Assembly (NCBI GenBank): GCA_002690915.1
Contig: NZGF01000078.1
Span: 1-37,114 of the forward strand
Direction of reading: 5' to 3'
Source of the DNA: Crocinitomicaceae bacterium
Lineage (GTDB): Bacteria; Bacteroidota; Bacteroidia; Flavobacteriales_D; Sanyastnellaceae
Length of the DNA: 37,114 nucleotides
Every line of letters starts with the position of its first letter. The stretch's first letter is position 1. Below, piece by piece: positions 7,483 to 16,127 of this stretch. The translations under genes were made by a program, and so were the position numbers. The notes beneath the pieces were generated by a model. That model had not been told where the DNA came from. It was given only the letters and a program-made list of their open reading frames with translations, and did no database searches.

Positions 7483-8232
7483 CTACAGCAAATTGATGCG
7501 TTGGGCCAACAAGTCCTTGTAGCTTCCGCCTACTGGAATTTCTTTTTCCATGCCGCGAATCGTAATCATTGAATACTTCATGCTCTCAATCGCTTCGATG
7601 TTGACAATGTAACTTCGGTGTACACGCATGAAATCCGATCCACTCAGCTTGGTTTCCACATCCTTCATGGTGGAGTGAATGGTGTAGCTTTCTGTTGTTG
7701 TGTGCACTACAACATAATCCTTCAACGCCTCCACAAACAACAGGTCTTCATTCTTGACACGAATGAGTCGGCTGCGGTTCTTCACGAAAATGATATCCGA
7801 ATCCTCTTTGTGTTCAGCCAAACTTCGCAGGAACTCTGTTTCCTGACGAACCTCTTGTTCCTTTCCGTGCTTGTGCAACGCCATTTCGATGGCGGTTTGG
7901 ATGTCAACATCCTTAAACGGCTTTAAGATGTAGCCGTGAGGCTCCGCCATTTTGGCTTCGTTGAGCGTGTTTTCGTCTGCATATGCCGTCAAAAACACAA
8001 CCGGTATGTTGATGTTGCGTTTGATCTCTTCCGCAGCAGCAATGCCGTTCATGTCGCCTTTGATCATAATGTCCATCAGCGCTAAATCCGGCTTGTGCTT
8101 AATGGCCATGTTGATGGCGTCTTCGCCGTTGTCGGCAGACGCTACAACGTTGTAGCCAAGATTACCAAGGCAACGCTCAATGTCTTTACGAACAATGCTT
8201 TCGTCTTCGGTTACGAGAATATTGATAGGCAT
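7483..8232 (-). CDS. LytTR-family response regulator
   Basis: 249 residues. An N-terminal receiver domain (1-120) has the acidic pocket TEDE (Glu9, Asp10), the phospho-acceptor Asp54 in LMDIMI, Thr82 in FLTAYAD and Lys104 in ILKPF. A C-terminal LytTR DNA-binding domain (about 145-249) has EALKDYVVV and FMRVHRSYIVN. LytTR proteins bind short direct repeats as transcription factors. It is 12 nt downstream of the large histidine kinase, its obvious cognate partner. The output regulon is not visible. Confidence 0.95.
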   Translation of the reverse strand: MPINILVTEDESIVRKDIERCLGNLGYNVVASADNGEDAINMAIKHKPDLALMDIMIKGDMNGIAAAEEIKRNINIPVVFLTAYADENTLNEAKMAEPHGYILKPFKDVDIQTAIEMALHKHGKEQEVRQETEFLRSLAEHKEDSDIIFVKNRSRLIRVKNEDLLFVEALKDYVVVHTTTESYTIHSTMKDVETKLSGSDFMRVHRSYIVNIEAIESMKYSMITIRGMEKEIPVGGSYKDLLAQRINLL

Positions 8233-8244
8233 GTCAAGTGGTTC

Positions 8245-11124
8245 TTAATCAGTCAATGGGGTAAAACTAACCAAAAATGAGGCCCCTGTTGACCATTCTA
8301 ACGCATTATCGCTGTGTTTGTTATCCACAGTAAGCCTTCCGTCGAGTTGGTCCGTCAACGCTTGAACGAGGTAAACCCCTAAACTCTCATTGGTTTCAAA
8401 ATCAAAATCATCTGGAAGCCCCACTCCGTTGTCGGCCACTTCAATCTCTAGGTTTTCATTCACACGTTTCACACGCAAGAAAATTTTACCAGACGACATG
8501 CCTTTGAATGCGTACTTCAAACAATTCGAAACCAACTCATTAACAATTAAACCACACGGTATCGCCTGTTTGAGGTTGATGTGGACATCATCGAGCTTTG
8601 TGATCAACTCTACACCCTTGGTCACATTCGAATAACTGTGGATTAGGTTCTGGGTCAATCGTTGCAGATAGTCCGAAAACCCAATGGAACTAAAGTCCGA
8701 ATTCCTGTAAAGGCTCTCGTGGATGAAACTCATGGTTGAAATTCGGTTTTGACTCTCGTCCAACACTTCTAGCATCTTCACATCGTCGATAAATCGACGC
8801 TGCAAATTCAGCATGCTTGATATGACTTGCAGGTTGTTTTTAACACGGTGGTGGACCTCTTGAAGCAGTATTTCTTTCTCCTTAAGCGCTTCTCGAATCT
8901 GATTATCAATCTCCTTCCTTTCGGTGATGTCATAAGCAATGCAGCTGAGCTCTTTAGTGCCCTCATCGTACTGAACCGGGTTGATAAACAGTTGATACCA
9001 AACCACCTCATTCTTTTGATTCACCAATGGCAGCTCAAACTGCTGCTGAACCCCTTGGGCGGCGCGGACAAACAACCGGAGCTGTCCTTGGTAAAACGCC
9101 TTGAACACAACCTCCTCAAGCAGCTCAAGTATGGGTGTTCCCACAATGGTGTCAAAGTCGAATTGTTCCTTCAGTACCTCTACTATGTTGTGGTTCACAG
9201 ATGTCACGTTGAAGTTTTGATCTGTCGTGAACATGAGCAGATAGCGGGTCGAGTTGAAAATTGATTCCAACTTTGCAGACTGAACCAGTGCAGAACGCTC
9301 ATATGCTCTTACTTCGGATACGTTAAGGTAAATGCACCGTAAACCAATGAGCTGTCCTTGAGCATTGGTTTGAACGGATCCCCCACCCAGCATTTTCAAC
9401 TCATCTCCGTCTCGGCCTCGGAACGTTAGTTCATTTCTATCACCCACCATCCAGTGTTTCCAGTCGCCGATGCTTTGGTTGTCAGGAGGTAAAGCAATTT
9501 CTTGGATTCGAATCGTCTTCAGTGCTTTGGCATCATAACCTAGGGTAAAGAAAAATGCAGGGTTCGCATACGTCAATCGACCTTCTTCATTGACCAAAAA
9601 AACCAGGTCGCTAGCGTTATCGAGAATATCCCTGTAGCGTTCCTCACTTCGCCTCAATTCTTGTTCAGCCAAACGGATGTCTGTGATGTCTCTTCCGACC
9701 AAAACGAATCCCGTGTCCTTTCCTTTATCACTTTCTAAGGCTGCAATGGAAATCAACATTTGGAACACCTCTTCGCTTGATCGGCAACCGGCAACCTCGC
9801 CTGCATAGTAACCTTGCCTGCGTAAATCCTTCATGATGACCTTAAAATCCGCTGGGTCTTCAAGGAAATCATGCCCCCTCATTTGCATGGCGTCTTCGGC
9901 TGTCATACCAAATTCGACGGACGCTGCGTGGTTGAATTGAATAATATTACCCTCAGCATCAAACGCCATAATCATGTCAATGGAACTTTCGATGATCGAG
10001 CGGTTGAAACGCTCAGCTCGCATCAACTGCTTCTGTGTGTTGCGGTGTTGAACGATCTCTTCCTTGAGTAAAACATTAGACTCTTCTGCCGACGATCGAC
10101 GCATCTGCTCTCGCACCAACTGCATACGTGTCGATAAATCGTTCACTGTAATTTGAACGGCAGGTTGGTTATCGAAAAAACTCAGCACCATCTGTACCCC
10201 CACTTCTCTCGCTTTGCCATTTGCTTGCAGGATAGAAACTTCAAGGTAAGCGGTCTTCTCCCCAGCCAAGATGCGACTCATGTCCTCGGTAATCCGCACC
10301 TGGTCCCCAGCCTCAAAGAAATTTGAAAAGCGTTGGTTGAAGACCTCTTCTTCATCCTGAATGGCGATGATTTCTAAACCGGATTGGTTGGTGTAGCGAA
10401 TGTGACCTTGCACAACCAAAAACAAACCGAACGGATTGGTCTCAACAAGCAAACGGAAACGTTCCTTGGTTTGCAATAAATCCTTGGAAATCTTGTGTTT
10501 CTCTGTGATGTCAAGCAATGCCAACGTGTAATTATCACCGTCTTGCCCAATCTTGGTCATCCTTCCTTCGATCACCAAATTATTCCCAAGGGTATTGACA
10601 AATTCGAATTCAATGACTTCACCCAAACGGACCGCCAGTCGCTTCCAATTGCGAACCCCGAGCAGGTTTTGGAGGTCCAAATCTGCCAGCGCAGATGCAT
10701 TGGGTACACCTACAATTTTCCAAAGCTGCGGATTTGAATCCATGACTTTGCCTTTCTGTAGAAAAGCCAACCCCTCGATTGTGCCGTTTGCCAGTCCGCT
10801 GTAGAAAAGTTTATTAAAATTCAAAGCAGCCACCAATTCACTGTGTTCTCTGGAATCCTTGAACACGGCGAAAAAACACCCTTCTACTTGTCCAGGGTGA
10901 ATGGTGTAAGAAGTGGACCCTGACGTGTTGGACCATGAAAATGGATGGAGCTCTGGGTGCGATTCAATGTGGCTCCATATCCCTGCTGCTGCTTCCTTAT
11001 CGGAGTCTGAAAAAATCCGGCACGCAGCAGCGTTGATGTGCAATAGTTCACCTTCCTTATTGAAGACCAATGTAGGATCCGTCCAAAGATCCGTCCAAAC
11101 CACCATTTGTTCCCGGGTTTCCAT
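8245..11124 (-). CDS. Soluble sensor histidine kinase with about six PAS domains (HisKA_2 type)
   Basis: 959 residues with no signal peptide or membrane segment, so it is a cytosolic sensor. About six PAS-like modules can be read at roughly 10-90, 100-220, 225-345, 380-495, 500-620 and 625-745 (for example SEERYRDILDNASDLVFLV). They are followed by a HisKA_2 dimerisation helix with EVHHRVKNNLQ (His758/His759) and an HATPase_c domain (N-box VNELVSNCLKYAF, G-box VADNGVGLPDD). HisKA_2 kinases normally pair with atypical regulators, here the LytTR protein 12 nt downstream. The signals could be redox, light, gas or small molecules; no haem or flavin signature is obvious. The MORN-repeat gene ends 14 nt upstream. 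Confidence 0.93.
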   Translation of the reverse strand: METREQMVVWTDLWTDPTLVFNKEGELLHINAAACRIFSDSDKEAAAGIWSHIESHPELHPFSWSNTSGSTSYTIHPGQVEGCFFAVFKDSREHSELVAALNFNKLFYSGLANGTIEGLAFLQKGKVMDSNPQLWKIVGVPNASALADLDLQNLLGVRNWKRLAVRLGEVIEFEFVNTLGNNLVIEGRMTKIGQDGDNYTLALLDITEKHKISKDLLQTKERFRLLVETNPFGLFLVVQGHIRYTNQSGLEIIAIQDEEEVFNQRFSNFFEAGDQVRITEDMSRILAGEKTAYLEVSILQANGKAREVGVQMVLSFFDNQPAVQITVNDLSTRMQLVREQMRRSSAEESNVLLKEEIVQHRNTQKQLMRAERFNRSIIESSIDMIMAFDAEGNIIQFNHAASVEFGMTAEDAMQMRGHDFLEDPADFKVIMKDLRRQGYYAGEVAGCRSSEEVFQMLISIAALESDKGKDTGFVLVGRDITDIRLAEQELRRSEERYRDILDNASDLVFLVNEEGRLTYANPAFFFTLGYDAKALKTIRIQEIALPPDNQSIGDWKHWMVGDRNELTFRGRDGDELKMLGGGSVQTNAQGQLIGLRCIYLNVSEVRAYERSALVQSAKLESIFNSTRYLLMFTTDQNFNVTSVNHNIVEVLKEQFDFDTIVGTPILELLEEVVFKAFYQGQLRLFVRAAQGVQQQFELPLVNQKNEVVWYQLFINPVQYDEGTKELSCIAYDITERKEIDNQIREALKEKEILLQEVHHRVKNNLQVISSMLNLQRRFIDDVKMLEVLDESQNRISTMSFIHESLYRNSDFSSIGFSDYLQRLTQNLIHSYSNVTKGVELITKLDDVHINLKQAIPCGLIVNELVSNCLKYAFKGMSSGKIFLRVKRVNENLEIEVADNGVGLPDDFDFETNESLGVYLVQALTDQLDGRLTVDNKHSDNALEWSTGASFLVSFTPLTD

Positions 11125-11138
11125 CCTATCCCTCTAAG

Positions 11139-12683
11139 TTAACCCTCAGTTGGTTTGATTCGTTTGCCGTTGATTCGAATGAGTTCACCACGCTTGTATT
11201 CCAGTGTTTGATAAAGTGTTTGATTTGGTCCATAGTACAGCCATTTCCCTTCGCGCTGACCGAGATTGTACCGTTCCACGCGCGCTGTTGAACCATTGTA
11301 ACCCTTGTATACATGTTTTCCAGTGGGAAAGCCCATCTCAAATTCACCTTTGAATTGCTCTATTCCGTTCGGGTAAGTATGAATCCAATTGCCGTGCCGT
11401 TCGCCATCGACATAATAGCCTTCTTCCCGATGATCATTCACATCCATAAGCCATAAGCCTTGTTTCAACCCATATTCGTACAAGCCTTCCACCAACGTTT
11501 TTCCTTGGCTATCCAATTCCAAAAAATTTCCGTCCGCTTTTCCTTTTCTATAAGACTCATCCCGATGCACTGAACCGCTGGTGTAGTACCATCTCCAATT
11601 TCCATGGAATTCACCATCTCGGTATGTACCCTCTTGGATCAACTGCCCGGTATCTGCATAAAATTTCCATGGACCTTCACGTCTACCCTCTGTAAAATCA
11701 CCTTCTGATTTGAGCGCCCCGTCGGGATAAAACTGCTTCCATTCTCCCACGCGCTTGCCCTCTGCATTGGTTATTCCTTCTCCAATCTTGAAACCTTGCT
11801 CATATAGCGCGCCTGAAATGATGGTGCCTGTGTTATCATATTGCGTGTAGACCCCTACCCTTACTCCATTTTCGTAAGTCGACCGCGTTGCAATGGTACC
11901 GTTGTTATGTGTGGTTGTTCGGATATCAATTTCCTGGGTTTCTTCAGCATCTGCAATCACCTCTCCTTCCAAGTATTTAACAACATCTTCGAGCTGTCCC
12001 CATTGATCATAGAATCTAAAAAGTCCATTGCGTTTCCCACTATCCCACGGTCCTTGTTCCTGTAAAATTCCGCTGCCATTCCATTCCATCCACACCCCTG
12101 TTTTTTGTCCAAACGAATCGTATCTGTTTACTTTTTCGACGTTCCGCAAGTATCCTTTGTCGTATTCCAATAATGCGATGGTTCGTCCATCAGCGGCGTA
12201 CTCCCTGCCCTTTCCGTCTTCGAGGTTGTTTCTGTAGGGGATGGCTTTTCTACGTTGTCCCTCTTTGTCGTATTCATAAGTCCATCCTGATTTTACATTG
12301 GTATCGAAGTGCTTTTCAAATCTCACTTTTCCGTCTGGAAAATAACTGCGTTCCCATCCTGACTTTAAATCCGCATCGTAATCAACCGATCTGAGTTTAA
12401 CACCCGTTGAATCAAAAAATTCCCAGGTACCGTCGAGTAAAAATTTATGGCGATTGCCCTTGCTTTTAACTTCTCCATTTTCATGGTATGCCGTCCAAAT
12501 ACCTTCGGGTTGACCATTGATTAAACATCCTTCACTTGCTTTATTTCCATTCGGAAAGGTATACACCGTCCAGTTGCATTCACCACCAAGATCCTGGGCT
12601 AAACAACAAGTTGTAATCCACACACATAACAGTAATATTCTTTCTTTCTTAGAAAATAAAGCTATCGTAATAGGACTGTTCAT
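11139..12683 (-). CDS. Exported MORN/YwqK-type repeat protein
   Basis: The frame is open to an ATG at 12740, but the ATG at 12683 gives a more normal signal peptide ending in CVWITTCCLAQ, so 514 residues are called. Nearly the whole protein consists of MORN/YwqK-type repeats of about 20-25 residues, with the pattern 'G-x-W-x-x-Y-x-x-G' and 'EGxYxxGxxxGxW' (for example EGRREGPWKFYADTGQLIQE). Databases sometimes name these 'toxin-antitoxin system YwqK family antitoxin', but nothing here supports a toxin-antitoxin role. MORN arrays form beta-hairpin rods that act as binding platforms. The gene is 14 nt from the histidine kinase and probably co-transcribed, so it may be an envelope component of the same pathway. 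Confidence 0.85.
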   Translation of the reverse strand: MNSPITIALFSKKERILLLCVWITTCCLAQDLGGECNWTVYTFPNGNKASEGCLINGQPEGIWTAYHENGEVKSKGNRHKFLLDGTWEFFDSTGVKLRSVDYDADLKSGWERSYFPDGKVRFEKHFDTNVKSGWTYEYDKEGQRRKAIPYRNNLEDGKGREYAADGRTIALLEYDKGYLRNVEKVNRYDSFGQKTGVWMEWNGSGILQEQGPWDSGKRNGLFRFYDQWGQLEDVVKYLEGEVIADAEETQEIDIRTTTHNNGTIATRSTYENGVRVGVYTQYDNTGTIISGALYEQGFKIGEGITNAEGKRVGEWKQFYPDGALKSEGDFTEGRREGPWKFYADTGQLIQEGTYRDGEFHGNWRWYYTSGSVHRDESYRKGKADGNFLELDSQGKTLVEGLYEYGLKQGLWLMDVNDHREEGYYVDGERHGNWIHTYPNGIEQFKGEFEMGFPTGKHVYKGYNGSTARVERYNLGQREGKWLYYGPNQTLYQTLEYKRGELIRINGKRIKPTEG

Positions 12684-13045
12684 TCTGTTGGTAAGCAATA
12701 TAGCTTTCTCTTGGATTTCCATCTTATTCACGATTCTCATCAGAGTTCTTCACAGCTATTTCGGTAAAGAAGTATTGATTTTCAAAGCTTAAAGATGGTT
12801 TTAAACACCTTGTTCATAGTCGAGTTATAGGACAATTTATGCCAATGTGAATAGTCAATAACCTTCAAAAGAAGCTTTAAAAATTGTAGCGCAAATTCAT
12901 CTTTGAAAATTTTGAAATGTGACGGTCAGAATGGCTTAGGTAAAAACATGAAAATCGAAAGTGAAGTTGTTGTGGAGTTCTTCACACTAAAAACGCTCAA
13001 TCAACCGTCCTATTGTGAATTACCTTGCCGTTCAAATATGGAAAA
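12684..13045. other. 362-bp AT-rich divergent intergenic region
   Basis: This stretch lies between the MORN gene and the rpiB fusion. It is clearly more AT-rich than its neighbours and should hold both promoters, but I found no clean TTG-N19-21-TAnnTTTG pair for either gene. No tRNA, small-RNA fold or recognisable ORF was seen. In-frame upstream starts exist for both genes (ATG 12740 and TTG 13025) but look less likely than the chosen ones. Confidence 0.6.
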
Positions 13046-14974
13046 ATGCGCGTTTCAATAGGGGGTGATCATGCTGGACCTGCCTTGAAAAAGGTCCTTA
13101 CCGCACACTTGGTATCTCAAGGTATCGAAGTTATCAATCGTGGAACAGATTCGTTAGAAAGTGTGGATTATCCAGATCATGCACATGCAGTGTCAACGGA
13201 TGTAGCGAAGGGGTTGGTTGACTTTGGAATCTTAATCTGTGGTTCTGCCAATGGAGTAGCTATGACTGCAAATAAACACCAACAGGTACGCGCAGGATTG
13301 GCATGGAATAAGGAAGTGGCTAAACTGGTGAAACAACATAACAATGCAAATGTCTTATGCATTCCAGCACGGTTTGTCTCACAGGAGGAAGGGCTGGAAA
13401 TTTTACAAGCTTACATGGAGGAGGAGTTTGAAGGAGGACGTCACGAACGTCGGGTTGGCAAGATTGCTTGTGTTTTAGTTACGTGCATGATGGCTGTGAT
13501 GCCATCTCTTAAATTATTAGCCCAAGTGGTAGATCCAGAGCCCTTTGCATCCACCATTTTGGCTGAGGACTTGGAGAATCATTTAACAGTCTTCGCAAGT
13601 GACGCGTTTGAAGGACGAGAGACCGGGGAACGTGGTGCTGAAAAAGCAGCTGATTACATCGCAAGTCATTTCAACAGCATAGGAATTGCTCCGTATGATG
13701 GGTCTACATATTACCAACCGGTGGGTTTGATTCGTTCGCAGGTGAAGGGTGGTCGAGCATCTGTGAGTGGAGACTCGCTTGTGTTTTTGGATGACTTTTT
13801 GTTTTACCCAGGGTTGAAGGTGGAAACGATGGAATCTTTATCAATGGTTGCAGTTAGCGGCGTTTCAGCAATTGCCAACGCTAATGTATCAGGAAAAGCA
13901 GTCGTGGTTTCAGGAGCAGATGAATTGAATGATGTGCGAGAGGCCGCAAATGCGAACGGTGCGGAAGCGGTGATTTTGGTAAGTGATGACATCAGTACGC
14001 TTCGAAGCCGTATGAAGCCGTGGTTAATGCGCAAGTCGTTGCGTTTGGACCGAGAACAACCGAAGGAACGCGAAGGAACCCGTATACCGACATTCATGGT
14101 AGACGCGGCTGCAACGGACTCGTGGTGGACCAATTCGGATGTAAAATCATGGAAGAAATGGAGCAAGAAAATTTCCAAAGGGAGAGCCCTTGGTGCGGTA
14201 GAGTTGGTGTCGGCTTCGTGGAATTTTGCGCTGGACCGATCGGAAGAATCGGTCATTGGAGACAATGTTCTAGGCTACATCCCAGGCTCTGATTCTTTGT
14301 TACGAGAAGAATTGGTCATTATTACTTCCCATTATGACCATGTAGGTATTATTGATGGTGAAATCCACAATGGTGCAGATGACGACGGTTCGGGCACCGT
14401 CACCGTACTTGAGTTGGCAGAAGCCTTCCAAAAAGCTGTCGAGGCAGGTAAGGGGCCACGGCGCAGTGTTTTATTAATGACTGTTGTGGGTGAGGAAAAA
14501 GGGTTGCTTGGAAGTGAGTGGTATGCAGATCACCCCATTTGGCCGTTGGAAGAAACGGTAGCGAACCTAAACATCGACATGATCGGTCGTGTAGATGAAT
14601 TTCATCCGGATGACGATCGGTACGTATACCTCATTGGTTCAGACAAGCTCTCTTCGGAGTTGCATGAAATCAGTGAGACGGCGAATGAAAAGTACACGAA
14701 TTTAGCTTTGGATTATACGTTTAATGCACCGGACGACCCCAATCGGTTTTACTACCGGTCGGACCACTACAACTTTGCGAAGAACAACATCCCGGTCATC
14801 TTCTACTTTAGCGGTGTGCACGAGGACTACCACCGTCCAGGAGACGACCCAGAGAAGATCCACTACAGCAAGACGGCAGAAATTGGCCGGCTCGTGTTCT
14901 ATACGGCATGGCAGTTAGCGAATCAATCGAGCCGAATTGAAGTGAATAGGCTCAACGATTTTCCAACGAAGTAG
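13046..14974 (+). CDS. RpiB sugar-phosphate isomerase fused in frame to exported M28 peptidase
   Basis: One uninterrupted frame of 642 residues (ATG at 13046). Residues 1-140 are a complete RpiB: start MRVSIGGDHAG, active-site Cys65 in LICGSANGVAM, His98, and the family's closing motif FEGGRHERRV. RpiB interconverts ribose-5-phosphate and ribulose-5-phosphate in the cytosol. Without a stop the frame continues into a hydrophobic stretch ending in LKLLAQ, which looks like a signal peptide (about 140-160). It then continues into an M28 zinc peptidase with a PA-type insert and ligands His429, Asp445, Glu483/Glu484, Asp511 and His596 in SHYDHVG, NGADDDGSG, GEEKGLLGS, NIDMIGR and DYHRPGD. Either the rpiB stop codon was lost, or the peptidase starts inside rpiB, for example at ATG 13415. 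The 3' end overlaps the opposing gene by 23 bp. Confidence 0.85.
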   Translation: MRVSIGGDHAGPALKKVLTAHLVSQGIEVINRGTDSLESVDYPDHAHAVSTDVAKGLVDFGILICGSANGVAMTANKHQQVRAGLAWNKEVAKLVKQHNNANVLCIPARFVSQEEGLEILQAYMEEEFEGGRHERRVGKIACVLVTCMMAVMPSLKLLAQVVDPEPFASTILAEDLENHLTVFASDAFEGRETGERGAEKAADYIASHFNSIGIAPYDGSTYYQPVGLIRSQVKGGRASVSGDSLVFLDDFLFYPGLKVETMESLSMVAVSGVSAIANANVSGKAVVVSGADELNDVREAANANGAEAVILVSDDISTLRSRMKPWLMRKSLRLDREQPKEREGTRIPTFMVDAAATDSWWTNSDVKSWKKWSKKISKGRALGAVELVSASWNFALDRSEESVIGDNVLGYIPGSDSLLREELVIITSHYDHVGIIDGEIHNGADDDGSGTVTVLELAEAFQKAVEAGKGPRRSVLLMTVVGEEKGLLGSEWYADHPIWPLEETVANLNIDMIGRVDEFHPDDDRYVYLIGSDKLSSELHEISETANEKYTNLALDYTFNAPDDPNRFYYRSDHYNFAKNNIPVIFYFSGVHEDYHRPGDDPEKIHYSKTAEIGRLVFYTAWQLANQSSRIEVNRLNDFPTK

Positions 14975-16127
14975 ACGGTGTTGTGTGCCTTTGGAAAGCC
15001 GCACGTTCTTCTTTGTAAGGCGCCCCGGTGGCGGGACCATTGAAGCCAGAATGAATATGAACGGTTCCGTCGTGTTGGATGAATAATGTGGTCGGAAAAC
15101 TGATGACGCGATCTAGAAACGGAAAGGCAGCAGCCGCGACTTTTTTATTTGCCTTTCCCCCCAGGACTACATCCCAATCCATTCCCATTTCAGCCTGAAA
15201 TGTTTTTAATCGAGCGTACGCTAGGGCCACGGAGTCGGGACGTTCAAAAGCAACGGATAGCTGGTTGACGTTTTCCATGTCAAGGGAGGTAAGCAACCGC
15301 ACCTCATCCATGCAGTTGGGGCACCACGTGCCTAAAACATCCACAACAGTGATGTGATTTGGTTCAGGAATCAGAGACCGTTGGGAGGGTTTGCCCCCAG
15401 GGTCGATGAACCGAACGATTAGTGAATCCACGGGCGGAGTCATTCGCTTTAAACGCACACTGGATTCCCAAGGAGTTGCGGGTGCTCCAAACCAAGAGGT
15501 ATGGTAGTGGTTACCACTGTAGAAATTGCCGCTTGTCCACTGACCCTCGGAATAGGTTGCGTTGAAGTAGAACAGATGAGCGCCATCAAACGTTTGAAGG
15601 GCTAACGAGGTTCCGTCAAAAGAACCAGACAAGTAACGGTAATCACCAGTGGTGGTGCGCATGGTGCCTTCGATGCTTGTGCCGCTATCGCGCAGGTCAA
15701 GCTGTGCGCTTGCCGCACCGTCTTGGCCGCTGTTTTGGCCGCCGAACCAAACATCCCAATGTCCGGCTATGGAAATATTGGGAGGCGATGTTGACGATGT
15801 GCGGAGCTCGAAAGGAATACGGTAGGAACCGGATTTGGTTTTAGGGCGAAGGGAATCAGTCCAGTATCCGGAGCGGCCATCCCTTAAGGTCATGGTGCCG
15901 TTGAATACAGGTATTTTGTAGGTCGAGTTTGTAAGCCTATCGAGCGGAATGGCCTCCACCCCATTGTAAACAACCCAAGTTGTATCACTCACAGAGACAG
16001 GAAAGCTGGCTTGAACCGAATCATTCAAAGTAAACACCAACCTATCCAATGAAGTGACCGGCACAGAGGGCTCTCCACACGCGACAAAAACTCCAATTAC
16101 GAGGACAAGGAAGAGTCTATTGATCAA
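14952..16127 (-). CDS. TlpA-like thioredoxin-fold lipoprotein
   Basis: 391 residues, starting with TTG (no suitable ATG). Lipobox VFVAC with Cys17, so it is an envelope lipoprotein. An N-terminal beta-rich domain of about 230 residues precedes a thioredoxin-fold domain with GTWCPNCMDE (Cys269 and Cys272) and the cis-Pro motif ISFPTTLFI. TlpA/ResA-type proteins reduce or isomerise disulfides in the periplasm. The TTGA start overlaps the stop of the ALDH gene, so translation is coupled, although a functional link between the two is not obvious. Its 3' end overlaps the peptidase gene on the other strand. Confidence 0.88.
   Translation of the reverse strand: MINRLFLVLVIGVFVACGEPSVPVTSLDRLVFTLNDSVQASFPVSVSDTTWVVYNGVEAIPLDRLTNSTYKIPVFNGTMTLRDGRSGYWTDSLRPKTKSGSYRIPFELRTSSTSPPNISIAGHWDVWFGGQNSGQDGAASAQLDLRDSGTSIEGTMRTTTGDYRYLSGSFDGTSLALQTFDGAHLFYFNATYSEGQWTSGNFYSGNHYHTSWFGAPATPWESSVRLKRMTPPVDSLIVRFIDPGGKPSQRSLIPEPNHITVVDVLGTWCPNCMDEVRLLTSLDMENVNQLSVAFERPDSVALAYARLKTFQAEMGMDWDVVLGGKANKKVAAAAFPFLDRVISFPTTLFIQHDGTVHIHSGFNGPATGAPYKEERAAFQRHTTPSTSLENR

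Noticed and set aside
8321-8329. DnaA-box-like TTATCCACA
   Set aside because: It is a single exact box inside the kinase coding sequence. No cluster or AT-rich unwinding region is nearby, so it does not mark oriC despite the parS sites 9.5 kb away.
11139-12683. Toxin-antitoxin assignment for the MORN/YwqK protein
   Set aside because: The name comes from database labels of YwqK-like repeats. There is no toxin gene beside it, and the protein is exported and too large for an antitoxin.
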